Below are positions 1 to 7,036 of a stretch of DNA of 10,146 bases, one piece after another; position 1 is the first letter of the stretch; each line of letters opens with the position of its first letter. This DNA is from JBFHER01 sp041584055. GTDB lineage: Bacteria > Bacteroidota > Bacteroidia > Bacteroidales > UBA5342. The translations under genes and the position numbers were made by a program. A model generated the notes under the pieces. That model was not told the DNA's origin. It saw only the letters and a list, made by a program, of their open reading frames with translations, and made no database searches. The stretch spans positions 1-10,146 of the forward strand of contig JBFHER010000133.1 in NCBI GenBank assembly GCA_041584055.1, read 5' to 3'.

Positions 1-1
1 A

Positions 2-742
2 CCGATTGATTATTGGTTCTCTTCAAGTCCAAACATTCAACCTCAAAGCAGTGACCAGCTTGCATTTGGCGTTTTCAAGAACCTGTTTAACAACAGCGTT
101 GAGCTTTCACTGGAAGGGTTTCATAAATGGTATCATCACGCAATTGATTTTAAAGACCATGCAGAGCTGTTCCTGAATCCCTATTTAGAAGGTGAAGTCA
201 GAACTGGCGAAGGTCGCTCCTATGGCCTGGAATTTCTCGCCAGGTTCAGTCAGGATAAATATTATGGTTGGATATCCTACACCCTATCAAGGGCTGAACG
301 GACCATCCCTGGAATCAATGATGGCAACACCTATCTTGCACCATTTGATAAGACACATGATATATCGCTTGTTTTCAACTATACTATCTTACCACGCCTC
401 ACCGCTTCGATGAGCTGGGTTTATTATACCGGCAATCCCATCACCTTCCCTACCGGACGGTTCGAATACGGTGGTATTATTGCACCTGTATACAGTGATA
501 GAAACTCCTATCGAATGCCAGATTATCATAGAATGGATCTGAGTCTGACCTATCAATTTAAAGGCAAGCCAGGACGCCGATGGAAGTCGGAATTGAATTT
601 TTCAGTTTACAATGCTTATAACAGACATAATGCCTGGACAATTAATTTTATTCAGGAAGAAGACAATCCAAAAGAGTTGTATGCAGAAATGACCTACCTC
701 TTTCCGGTATTGCCTGCGATCACTTATAATTTTAATTTTTAA
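2..742 (+). CDS. TonB-dependent outer-membrane receptor, C-terminal part (5' end outside window)
   Basis: The frame is open from base 2 to the TAA at 740-742 and encodes 246 residues with no start of its own, so this is the 3' end of a longer gene. The protein alternates aromatic and polar residues in amphipathic strands typical of an outer-membrane beta-barrel. Family-like stretches include GRSYGLEFLAR, GWISYTLSRAER, FDKTHDISLVFNY, WVYYTGNPITFPTG and YRMPDYHRMDLSLTY, followed by NFSVYNAYNRHNAW, and the chain ends in a terminal phenylalanine (ITYNFNF), the usual signal for barrel assembly. In this family the barrel closes the pore of an active transporter energised by TonB-ExbBD. The substrate cannot be read from this part. 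The next gene, a DUF4249 lipoprotein, starts 3 bases after the stop, so the two are almost certainly co-transcribed. The plug domain and any carboxypeptidase-like N-terminal domain lie upstream of the window. Confidence 0.93.
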   Translation, partial: PIDYWFSSSPNIQPQSSDQLAFGVFKNLFNNSVELSLEGFHKWYHHAIDFKDHAELFLNPYLEGEVRTGEGRSYGLEFLARFSQDKYYGWISYTLSRAERTIPGINDGNTYLAPFDKTHDISLVFNYTILPRLTASMSWVYYTGNPITFPTGRFEYGGIIAPVYSDRNSYRMPDYHRMDLSLTYQFKGKPGRRWKSELNFSVYNAYNRHNAWTINFIQEEDNPKELYAEMTYLFPVLPAITYNFNF

Positions 743-745
743 GCC

Positions 746-1618
746 ATGTACAAAAAAGCATCTGTTTTCCTTTTTATGATCATCCTTTTGGCTGCATGCA
801 CAGAACGGATTGATGTGGACATTGCACCGGGCTACACACGTCTTGTTGTGGAAGGCAATATTACCACCGACGCAATGCATCATTGTGTAAAACTATCAAA
901 ATCGGGCGATTACCTGATTGATCAAAGCACACCAAAAGTTAACTTCGCGACTGTTTTTGTGGTCTCAGATCGAGATACATTTTACTATGAACCACAGGCA
1001 GAAGATGGCCTCTATGCTTCGCAAAATGCTTTTAAAGGTATTCCGGGTAAATCCTATCAACTACATATTGAAAATCTGGATATTGATGAGGATGGAATTG
1101 CTGAAACATACCAGGCTGAAAGTATGATGCCAAATCCAATGGTAATCGATTCCATCACCCTGGGTTACAATGTAAGAATTGAAGTTTGGTTCATAAACCT
1201 CTGGGCAACGGATCCTCCGGAAGATAATTGGTATATATTTAAATCAGGAATCAATGGCGTTATATTAAGAGATACAATAACCGAATGGCAACTCCAAAAT
1301 GATGATTTGGTACTGAATGGCAAAACAGCCGGGATGTTCGCGCAAACAATTGGTGCTGGAAATTCGCAAAATGCTGATATTAACGATACAATTTTACTGG
1401 AACTTGCATCGGTTGAACAAGCGTATTTTCAATTTAGCAATAATCTAAGAAGCGAATCCTTTGGCAGCAATCCTCTGTTTGGAGGGCCGCCTGCAAATGT
1501 TCTTGGCAACATCAGTAACGGTGCCCTCGGATACTTTTCCACCCAGGCGATTACGCGATCGACCACTGTGGTTCGCAGCATTCCAACGGTAACCAATACA
1601 CCCTACGGACCGAGGTAA
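746..1618 (+). CDS. DUF4249 family outer-membrane lipoprotein
   Basis: The 290-residue protein starts with a lipoprotein signal: two lysines at residues 3-4, a hydrophobic stretch at 5-14, and lipobox L15-A16-A17-C18, so the mature protein would be lipidated at C18. The mature start, with RLVVEGNITTD at about residues 32-42 and a following beta-rich segment (VFVVSDRDTFYYEP, then YQLHIENLD), matches the layout of the Bacteroidota DUF4249 family, whose members sit beside TonB-dependent receptors. The ATG at 746 lies only 3 bases after the receptor stop codon, and no other start gives the signal peptide. By analogy with SusD-type partners, it may be a surface or periplasmic accessory of the receptor; that role is inference, since the family has no proven biochemical function that I can name. 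The protein ends at TPYGPR with no truncation visible. Its 3' end faces creD convergently. Confidence 0.88.
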   Translation: MYKKASVFLFMIILLAACTERIDVDIAPGYTRLVVEGNITTDAMHHCVKLSKSGDYLIDQSTPKVNFATVFVVSDRDTFYYEPQAEDGLYASQNAFKGIPGKSYQLHIENLDIDEDGIAETYQAESMMPNPMVIDSITLGYNVRIEVWFINLWATDPPEDNWYIFKSGINGVILRDTITEWQLQNDDLVLNGKTAGMFAQTIGAGNSQNADINDTILLELASVEQAYFQFSNNLRSESFGSNPLFGGPPANVLGNISNGALGYFSTQAITRSTTVVRSIPTVTNTPYGPR

Positions 1619-1654
1619 TCGATTCTGGAACTAAAGACTTTAAAAACGATTTAC

Positions 1655-1690
1655 AAAAAAGCAGGAAAGTGCATCTGCCTGCTTCCCTGC
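1655..1690 (-). terminator. Rho-independent terminator of creD
   Basis: Read on the minus strand, a 9-bp stem (GCAGGGAAG with CTTTCCTGC, including one G-U pair) encloses a 12-base loop and is followed directly by six T residues (plus-strand A run at 1655-1660). It lies 32 bases beyond the creD stop codon. On the plus strand the same hairpin has an A-C mismatch instead of the G-U pair and no T run, so it favours minus-strand termination, although it may also slow transcripts from the DUF4249 gene. Confidence 0.75.
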
Positions 1691-1722
1691 TTAATGAAAG
1701 GTATTTGATTTAAATACTTTGT

Positions 1723-3036
1723 TTACGCTTTTATTTTTGAATTAAACCTCAGCTTCCTCGACACGCCCATAATTATGGATAGGATAATGATCAGGCCAAT
1801 ATTTCCGGCCAGATAGGCATAATCTTTTAAGGAAAGCAGGATAAAGATGAACACATAAAACAATATCAACAAGCCATTCACAACGAAAACGCCCCACTTC
1901 TTCTGAATAAATCCCCAGCTAAAAAAGCCAATCAGTCCTACAATCGTGGCCATGGATATCGTGTATGCCGGATTGAAACCAATGTGTTCGCTTAGGGCAG
2001 TCAGTAAAGAGAAAAACAGAATGAGTGCAAAAGCAATCAACACATAATGAAGCAATTCTATTTTGTTGTCCATCAACAGTTCAACAAAAACAAGAATTAC
2101 AAAAGTCAAAAGGATAAAAAGAATCCCGTATTTTGTGCTGCGTAACGCCTTTTGGTAATGATCAGCCATCAAAAGAAAATTTATCCCTATTTCCTGACCT
2201 GCTATTTTATACTGCTTTCCTTTCCAGTATTGCGGAAATGTGCGATTCAACTCTGTTACCACCCAGTTGGCTTTGAAACCATCATCATTTACAACCCGTT
2301 CTACCGGGAGAAATTTTCCGGTAAAAGCGGGATCCTTCCAGGCAGAATTTACCTGCACGCTCGTCTTTTTGCCTACCGGACTAAAGGTCAGGTTCTCGGA
2401 GCCATTCAACAACAGCAGGCAACTAAAGGGGAAACGACTTGTCGCCTCATTCAAAGGACATAGAAAACTTGTTCCGGTAGAAAACAAATCTGTATCCTTC
2501 ACCCCCGGAACCGCGTTCAACTTTTCTCCCCCAAAATCCATTGTCAGGCTATTTTTAATCCCCCTATTGTCAGAAATTCCCAGTGTGAGGTAAGCCTTTT
2601 GCCAGTCAATTTCATACGCATCTTCATTTAAATTCTCAGGCAATACAAATGCGCCGTCAAATTTCAAATCAGACGCATAAACAACCGATTTATAGATGCC
2701 ACGATATCTTATCTCCGGACTTACATGCCCATTTATGTTCAGTTCGTCCGGCATTATGTGTATCACACTGCTATGCCACACCTGCTCCCCATTTGTTTCT
2801 GTCCACCAACGAATGGGCAGATTCAATACCGGACCAGTTACCACCTGTTTACCTGACCACATGGAAGATATCTCATGCTTTGCATCTTCCGAGAAACGAA
2901 TCCTTTCCTGTATCACCGACTTAACCATTTCAAGCGGAATTAATAATACCAAACTTAATACACCCAAAACAATCATCTTTGTAGCAAATGACTGATACCA
3001 CTTTTGTGCCTCTTCTTTTTTCTCTTTTGTTTCCAT
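1723..3036 (-). CDS. creD: CreD family inner-membrane protein (cell envelope integrity)
   Basis: The 437-residue protein has the CreD layout: a charged cytoplasmic N-terminus, one membrane segment at about 20-42, a large extracytoplasmic domain at about 43-300, and five C-terminal membrane segments at about 303-323, 328-348, 358-376, 382-402 and 408-424. Family-like stretches are VTGPVLNLP (66-74), RYRGIYKSVVY (110-120), SDNRGIKNSL (155-164), WKDPAFTGKFLP (233-244), DHYQKALRSTKYGILFI (292-308) and LSEHIGFNPAY (348-358). In enterobacteria CreD is induced by the CreBC two-component system and is linked to envelope stress and beta-lactam response; its molecular activity is not settled. Here no CreBC is present. 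Instead a small winged-helix regulator gene lies 57 bases upstream, and a copy of the shared inverted repeat lies between them, 21 bases before the ATG. A terminator follows. The ATG at 3036 is the only start that places the first membrane segment correctly. Confidence 0.92.
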   Translation of the reverse strand: METKEKKEEAQKWYQSFATKMIVLGVLSLVLLIPLEMVKSVIQERIRFSEDAKHEISSMWSGKQVVTGPVLNLPIRWWTETNGEQVWHSSVIHIMPDELNINGHVSPEIRYRGIYKSVVYASDLKFDGAFVLPENLNEDAYEIDWQKAYLTLGISDNRGIKNSLTMDFGGEKLNAVPGVKDTDLFSTGTSFLCPLNEATSRFPFSCLLLLNGSENLTFSPVGKKTSVQVNSAWKDPAFTGKFLPVERVVNDDGFKANWVVTELNRTFPQYWKGKQYKIAGQEIGINFLLMADHYQKALRSTKYGILFILLTFVILVFVELLMDNKIELLHYVLIAFALILFFSLLTALSEHIGFNPAYTISMATIVGLIGFFSWGFIQKKWGVFVVNGLLILFYVFIFILLSLKDYAYLAGNIGLIIILSIIMGVSRKLRFNSKIKA

Positions 3037-3057
3037 AATGAAAATATTTAAATTAAA

Positions 3058-3080
3058 AGTACTTTGTATTTCAAAGTTAA
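3058..3080 (-). promoter_or_regulatory. Inverted-repeat operator with overlapping -7 box, upstream of creD (copy 1)
   Basis: On the plus strand the site reads AGTACTTTG-N5-CAAAGTTAA, with perfect 6-bp arms ACTTTG (3061-3066) and CAAAGT (3072-3077) separated by TATTT. On the minus strand the far end reads TTAACTTTG, which contains TAACTTTG, a match to the Bacteroidota -7 consensus TAnnTTTG. Initiation would then fall inside or just beyond the palindrome, leaving a leader of about 30 bases before creD. An identical pair of outer sequences occurs at 4019-4041 before the membrane protein gene. Binding by the neighbouring winged-helix regulator is inference. Confidence 0.65.
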
Positions 3081-3093
3081 TAGATAAAAAAAA

Positions 3094-3387
3094 TCAATGT
3101 CCTAATAATCGCTCTAATGCGTCAATATGCAATTGAAATGAATTTCTTCCCAAATCTGTAATCTGATAACTTGTATTTGGTTTTCTTCCTACGAATTTTT
3201 TCTGAACCTCTATCATGTCAAGTTTCTCAAGACCTTTCAGGTGACTTGCCAAATTCCCGTCTGTCACATTCAGCAGGTCCTTCAAAGCATTAAAATCAAT
3301 GCTCTGATTCACAACCAATGCAGCCATAATGCCCAGACGCACCCGACTTTCAAATGCTTTATTTAAACCATCTATTAATCCGTTCAC
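3094..3387 (-). CDS. Winged-helix transcriptional regulator (HTH_34 / ArsR-MarR-like) of the creD module
   Basis: From the GTG at 3387 the product has 97 residues: a short helix (LNKAFESRVRLGIMAALVV, 8-26), a helix-turn-helix at about 32-56 (FNALKDLLNVTDGNLASHLKGLEK) and a beta-wing at about 58-76 (MIEVQKKFVGRKPNTSYQIT), then a C-terminal helix. This is the pattern of the small 'winged helix DNA-binding' regulators that accompany creD in many Bacteroidota. The GTG overlaps the TAG stop of the upstream membrane protein by one base (TAGTG), which indicates translational coupling. A second in-frame GTG at 3405 would add six residues; the reading frame stays open to 3699, but that extension runs antiparallel in content to no known domain and lies wholly inside the upstream gene. 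It lacks an obvious ligand or sensor domain, so the signal may arrive through the membrane protein or dimer interface (inference). Likely targets are the two inverted repeats beside it. Confidence 0.88.
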   Translation of the reverse strand: MNGLIDGLNKAFESRVRLGIMAALVVNQSIDFNALKDLLNVTDGNLASHLKGLEKLDMIEVQKKFVGRKPNTSYQITDLGRNSFQLHIDALERLLGH

Positions 3388-4013
3388 TACCTGTACCTTT
3401 TCCACATAACAAAACCATAAATAATATGCATCACACCAAATCCCAATACCCAGAAAAAGAACCCGTATCCAAGGAATAACAATGAAACAATGCCTATTCC
3501 CAGTTCTGTTAATCCAAGATACTTTATTTCGCCGATGGTGTATTTTGAAGCATTGATCAAAGCCAAACCATAAAATATCAGCATGGAAGAAGCAACCAAA
3601 ATGGTTGATTCCGTAAAGATCATCCCTAAAATCAAGGCAGCGGCTGCCACCAAAGGAATAAACAAATTCACCATCATTCTTTGTGCAACCTTTGTCCAAA
3701 ATGTTTTACCTTCACGCCTGGCCTTTTGCCAGGATAAAACCCAGGCCGTTCCAATGGCAAATAACACGATTAAAGTGGCATCAAGCAACAATAAAGGAAG
3801 TACATCTCTGTTTGTTCCGGAAAGCATATATTGAGAGGAATAATCAAAACGAACACTCCCCTGCTCCATGATGAAAAAATATGCCACAGCTGCACCTGCA
3901 ATGGCATAAATACCAGCAAAAATGCCGGATAAACCACTCAGTGTTAAAAACCTGGAAGATTCCTCCATCATCTTCCTGATTACATTTAAATCTTCTGCAT
4001 GATCTTTGTTCAT
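3387..4013 (-). CDS. Polytopic membrane protein of the creD-regulator module, function unknown
   Basis: The 208-residue protein begins with a charged cytoplasmic-type helix (MNKDHAEDLNVIRKMMEESSRFLTLSG) and then has about six hydrophobic segments, at roughly 22-47, 71-94, 112-132, 137-155, 166-182 and 185-203. I cannot assign a catalytic domain or substrate. Its stop codon overlaps the GTG start of the winged-helix regulator, so the two proteins are probably made together; a membrane protein coupled to a regulator without a sensor domain could act as its sensor or anchor, which is inference only. The ATG at 4013 follows a copy of the 23-base inverted repeat by five bases; an overlapping ATG at 4018 is in another frame and closes after two codons. 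The predicted leader is thus very short, about 10-15 bases, if the -7 box within the repeat is used. Confidence 0.8.
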   Translation of the reverse strand: MNKDHAEDLNVIRKMMEESSRFLTLSGLSGIFAGIYAIAGAAVAYFFIMEQGSVRFDYSSQYMLSGTNRDVLPLLLLDATLIVLFAIGTAWVLSWQKARREGKTFWTKVAQRMMVNLFIPLVAAAALILGMIFTESTILVASSMLIFYGLALINASKYTIGEIKYLGLTELGIGIVSLLFLGYGFFFWVLGFGVMHIIYGFVMWKRYR

Positions 4014-4018
4014 ATCAT

Positions 4019-4041
4019 AGTACTTTGAAAAACAAAGTTAA
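4019..4041 (-). promoter_or_regulatory. Inverted-repeat operator with overlapping -7 box, upstream of the membrane protein/regulator pair (copy 2)
   Basis: The plus strand reads AGTACTTTG-AAAAA-CAAAGTTAA: arms ACTTTG (4022-4027) and CAAAGT (4033-4038). All 18 non-spacer positions equal those of the copy before creD, while the 5-base spacer differs (AAAAA here, TATTT there). On the minus strand the site contains TAACTTTG, which fits the Bacteroidota -7 consensus TAnnTTTG; no convincing TTG -33 element was seen at the usual distance. Conservation of the arms but not the spacer, and placement over a promoter in both cases, fit a repressor site for a dimeric protein. Confidence 0.65.
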
Positions 4042-4138
4042 TTGATTTATTTTAAAATAAAAGTGCTTCTGCAATATTTATTGATCAATTAAGACAATCG
4101 TCCATGCATGAACTTTCTTTGCCAAATAGGCTTTCTTT

Positions 4139-5101
4139 CTAATCCTGCAACGATAGCCTTGTGAAGCCAATATTCCAGTCATTATTCATTTTCATATACG
4201 AATACCAAATGGACAGACTATCTTGCTCAACAATGGCGGTGCTTCGATACACATATTTGCAATGATAATCTGATAAGAGAGAATTATTCAATAATTCCTT
4301 TTCATAATTCCAGTGTTTTAAACTATCACTTTTGAATAGTAACAGGGAATGTTCGAAATGCAACATATGTTTAAATGCCGTACACAGTAAATAAAAACAA
4401 TCCGGCCCTTTTATCACATCCAAATGCCATGGGATAAAACCGTCGGGCAGATCAATGTCAGCTTTTTGATTTTCATATTTATTCCATTGAAACACCTCGG
4501 GACTCACAAGGAATTCAATTTGCAACTTCCCGCCACTTACGTTTACATAAAAAAGATAATAATTATCTTGATATGAAATCAGGGAAGGTGAGACAATAAA
4601 ATCATCCCCCCGTGACAAATTATAATTGATAATTTGTTTTCGTTGCCAATGTAGCGCGTCCATGCTTACCAGACTAATCACATTTTGTGAATCAGGACGC
4701 ATAGTCTCAAGGTAATTTATTATAAATGAACCACTTTTATCATCAAAGAATATATCCGGATCGTCATTATGGTCATACGTTGGGGCGGTTACCAATGGAT
4801 TTAAACTGTCTCTGCCTGCAAAAAAATATTTTCCATCATAGCTAATATAAATGCAAGGATTTTCAAGTTTATCATTTGATTTATAGTAAGGCGTAATCGT
4901 CAGGTAGTATCGATTATTATGAAACAGAATATCAGGATGAACAAAGGGAATGTAAGATGAATCTGTGATCTGAAAACCTGCGTAAAAGTGGTCAATAAAG
5001 TCGTAATTATGTTTTCTGTATACTGGCTCGTCGAAACGGGCCTCACAGCTGAAGATTATAAAACTTAAACATGTGAACCCAAAAATAAAGTTTCTAAACA
5101 T
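4139..5101 (-). CDS. Lipoprotein with GH43-like five-bladed beta-propeller sequence
   Basis: The 320-residue protein has a signal peptide (residues 1-18) and a cysteine at 19 in a poor lipobox (IFSC, with Phe at -2), so lipid attachment is likely but not certain. Repeated blade-start motifs are visible: HPDILFHNNRYYLTITPY (55-72), ENPCIYISYDG (80-90), DDPDIFFDDKSGSFIINY (113-130), SPSLISYQDNYYLFYVN (171-187), PWHLDVIKGPDCFYLLC (224-240) and YRSTAIVEQDSLSIWYSY (285-302). This is the pattern of five-bladed propellers of the GH43/GH32-like clans, in which an Asp in the first and third blades is often catalytic; D57, D116 and D228 are candidates. An extracytoplasmic glycan-acting or glycan-binding role is inferred; no sugar can be named. 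The gene stands alone: 125 bases before the creD-module genes and 367 bases after the flavodoxin gene. Its wording is noticeably AT-rich, so recent transfer is possible but not shown. Confidence 0.68.
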   Translation of the reverse strand: MFRNFIFGFTCLSFIIFSCEARFDEPVYRKHNYDFIDHFYAGFQITDSSYIPFVHPDILFHNNRYYLTITPYYKSNDKLENPCIYISYDGKYFFAGRDSLNPLVTAPTYDHNDDPDIFFDDKSGSFIINYLETMRPDSQNVISLVSMDALHWQRKQIINYNLSRGDDFIVSPSLISYQDNYYLFYVNVSGGKLQIEFLVSPEVFQWNKYENQKADIDLPDGFIPWHLDVIKGPDCFYLLCTAFKHMLHFEHSLLLFKSDSLKHWNYEKELLNNSLLSDYHCKYVYRSTAIVEQDSLSIWYSYMKMNNDWNIGFTRLSLQD

Positions 5102-5468
5102 TTAAATTCAACTTGATAAATTGCCGTAAAAACATCCTATCAAATATATAAAATATTTTAATCCAGTGATACCATACCAAACATATTAGTTTGCATATTA
5201 TCAAAGGATTAAAAACTTTAAAGCTTAATTTATCAATATCACTTTATTTCGTTGGCCGAACTTTCCTCAAAATGATTGTATTAACGTTTCGTCCTTAATT
5301 TTTAACAAGGCATGTTCCCCTGATATAATACTTTTAAGAAAAGGTATCACACAATCTTTTGGTTGTATATACATGTCGCTCAGTACGAAGCATGAATCAG
5401 GAGCACCTGAGCATAAAAACTAGTCAGTTAATGTCTGTCGATTATTTTTTAAAAACTGTAATCTGGAA
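5102..5468. other. 367-base stretch without a gene
   Basis: I see no credible reading frame on either strand. The region is very AT-rich. It holds a possible minus-strand promoter for the propeller lipoprotein (about 5141-5148) and a small hairpin at 5397-5410 (TCAGG-AGCA-CCTGA) that is followed by no T run in the minus direction, so it is a poor terminator for the flavodoxin gene. It may be decayed DNA or a long untranslated region; neither is shown. Confidence 0.5.
5141..5148 (-). promoter_or_regulatory. Possible -7 promoter box for the propeller lipoprotein gene
   Basis: The minus strand reads TATATTTG here, matching the Bacteroidota -7 consensus TAnnTTTG, and would give a leader of about 30 bases before the ATG at 5101. 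The nearest TTG that could serve as a -33 element is farther upstream than usual, and the area is AT-rich, so chance occurrence is quite possible. Confidence 0.3.
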
Positions 5469-5966
5469 TTAAAACTCTTTTTTTAATTGTTTAACCCAGT
5501 TTTTTACACGCTCAAGGGTGAGACCGGATTGGTTCTCAATATCAATTGCCAGTCCACAAAACTGATCCCCACGTTCTGCAACCGAGCGTTCATAGGTATA
5601 TCCTTCAGTTGAGGTAAAGCCACAACGTGATGCCCCAAGTTCAACCAGCACATCACCCAACAAGCCCACTGCATCCAAAAAATTCTCGGGATATCCAACC
5701 TGATCACCCAAACCAAACAAAGCAACTTTTTTCTTGCTAAAATCAAGTTGCTCCAACTCAGGCACCATCTCATCCCAGTACCTTGGTAATTCTCCATCAA
5801 ACCAGGTTGAGACCCCGATTATAAGATTATCAAATTCGATCAGATCGGAACCATGAATTTCTTCTACATTCAGTTCTGTCAGATCATCACCCCAGGCCTT
5901 TTTAATATGTTGGGCCACCTGCTTTGTCTTACTAGCACTATGGCTATAAATTAATGCTGTTTTCAT
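5469..5966 (-). CDS. fldA: Long-chain flavodoxin
   Basis: The 165-residue protein is a flavodoxin, a soluble FMN-carrying one-electron shuttle of the cytoplasm. The 50s loop is GVSTWFDGELPRYWD (51-65) with the FMN-stacking Trp at 55, and the 90s loop is FGLGDQVGYPENFLDAVG (84-101), with Tyr92 in the second stacking position. The segment from about 115 to 140 (GFTSTEGYTYERSVAERGDQFCGLAID) includes the insertion that defines long-chain flavodoxins, and the C-terminal part (ENQSGLTLERVKNWVKQLKKEF) is also typical. The N-terminal phosphate loop is unusual: YSHSASKTKQVA at 7-18 replaces the common GSxTGNT pattern, losing both glycines while keeping Ser10, Ser12 and Thr14. The gene lies 82 bases downstream of the EamA gene on the same strand. 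The symbol follows the family; the subfamily may differ in redox partner from classical FldA. Confidence 0.88.
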   Translation of the reverse strand: MKTALIYSHSASKTKQVAQHIKKAWGDDLTELNVEEIHGSDLIEFDNLIIGVSTWFDGELPRYWDEMVPELEQLDFSKKKVALFGLGDQVGYPENFLDAVGLLGDVLVELGASRCGFTSTEGYTYERSVAERGDQFCGLAIDIENQSGLTLERVKNWVKQLKKEF

Positions 5967-6048
5967 TCCAGTAAATTGTATTTGGTCTTTGTTTTACAAA
6001 ATAAACAACAGACAAATTATGAATATGTTTACTAAATTTAGAGCAAAA

Positions 6049-6945
6049 TCACTGTATGGGAAGTACTTTTCTCTTTAAAACGCGTTTCAAAACAGGGTAA
6101 ATAAATACGGCTAGCAGCATAATGCCTGTTCCAACATAAAAGCCGCCAGTCATTAACTCAGAATCCCCGAAAATGAGATGCGCCAACAGGATGCCATAGA
6201 TTGGCTCCAGGTTGATTGTGAGCACCACGTTGTAAGCCGAAAGGGTTTTCATCACCGCGACAGATGCAGCAAACGCATAAGAAGTACACACCCAGGCCAA
6301 AATCAATATCCATACAAAATCCATCAGAGACAGATTAAAATTCAGAGTATGATTAACACCGTAGGGAATCATGAACATTGAAATTCCAGCAAAACCGCCG
6401 ATCAACTCATAAAAACTGATAACAAGTGGATTGTATCGCACCTGAAATCCTTTGTTCAAAACCTGAAATACAGCACTCAGTAAGGCTGCCAGTATACCAA
6501 GTACAATGCCATTAGTATATTGCGTTTCAACGCCAAAAATCAGTGATAGACCAAAAATTGTGATTATTCCCAAAACTACTTCATACCATAAAAGACGGCG
6601 CTTTAGAAACAGAGGTTCGATTAAACTGGTAAACAATGCCGAAGTGGCAAAACAGGCAAGCGCAATGGATACATTGGCTGCCTTTATAGAACCAAAGAAT
6701 GTAATCCAGTGAAGCGCAACCACCAAACCAGTAAGCAAAAAATAAATAAGCTGTTTACGCGGAACACGCACATCCATTTTTTTAATTGCAAACCACAGTC
6801 CCAGTCCGGCAAAGGATAACAACATACGATACCAAACCAGCTCCATGGCAGGAATGCTGATCAAACGTCCAAGTATGGCGGTAAAACCAAGAATAATTAC
6901 AATGAAATGAAGCTTTACCAGATCTTTATTTCTACTTTTAAACAT
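6049..6945 (-). CDS. EamA/DMT-family transporter
   Basis: The 298-residue protein has ten hydrophobic segments (about 10-32, 36-54, 66-84, 92-111, 117-138, 145-165, 172-195, 210-230, 236-256 and 266-284), arranged as two tandem EamA repeats of roughly residues 12-138 and 145-284. Typical family stretches are ELVWYRMLLSF (35-45), HWITFFGSIKAANVSIA (79-95), SALFTSLIEPLFLKRRL (102-118) and, in the second repeat, LSAYNVVLTINLEPIYGILLAHLIFGD (235-261). Members of the drug/metabolite superfamily export small molecules such as amino acids, their derivatives or other metabolites; the substrate cannot be told from the sequence. The protein ends with a basic tail (LKRVLKRKVLPIQ), expected on the cytoplasmic side. 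The gene is divergent from the glycosyltransferase operon and is followed by the flavodoxin gene after 82 bases, which may or may not share its transcript. Confidence 0.9.
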   Translation of the reverse strand: MFKSRNKDLVKLHFIVIILGFTAILGRLISIPAMELVWYRMLLSFAGLGLWFAIKKMDVRVPRKQLIYFLLTGLVVALHWITFFGSIKAANVSIALACFATSALFTSLIEPLFLKRRLLWYEVVLGIITIFGLSLIFGVETQYTNGIVLGILAALLSAVFQVLNKGFQVRYNPLVISFYELIGGFAGISMFMIPYGVNHTLNFNLSLMDFVWILILAWVCTSYAFAASVAVMKTLSAYNVVLTINLEPIYGILLAHLIFGDSELMTGGFYVGTGIMLLAVFIYPVLKRVLKRKVLPIQ

Positions 6946-7036
6946 ATCAAAATTTAACGTGCGAATATAGCTAGAATAAGCCTTTATTCATAGCAACTTA
7001 CAAACTTCACAATTGTGCGAAACCTGTTAATTAGAA

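Noticed and set aside
192..413. 73-residue plus-strand frame near the left edge
   Set aside because: It is out of frame with the receptor barrel, which reads continuously from base 2 through this region.
602..1127. Minus-strand 93-residue frame and plus-strand 69-residue frame within the receptor/DUF4249 genes
   Set aside because: Both overlap well-supported genes fully and show no recognisable protein features.
1701..1717. AT-rich palindrome GTATTT-N5-AAATAC near the creD 3' end
   Set aside because: It is composed almost wholly of A and T, overlaps nothing functional and is easily expected by chance.
2152..2995. Several plus-strand open frames of 91-117 residues
   Set aside because: They are antisense to creD, lack domains or signal features, and their residue make-up mirrors the opposite-strand gene.
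3388..3699. Upstream extension of the winged-helix regulator frame (would make a 201-residue protein)
   Set aside because: The extra residues lie entirely inside the membrane protein gene in another frame, are rich in Cys, His, Trp and Arg, and match no domain; the GTG at 3387 gives the usual small regulator length.
5397..5410. Hairpin TCAGG-AGCA-CCTGA as a terminator of the flavodoxin gene
   Set aside because: The stem is only five pairs and no T run follows in the minus direction.
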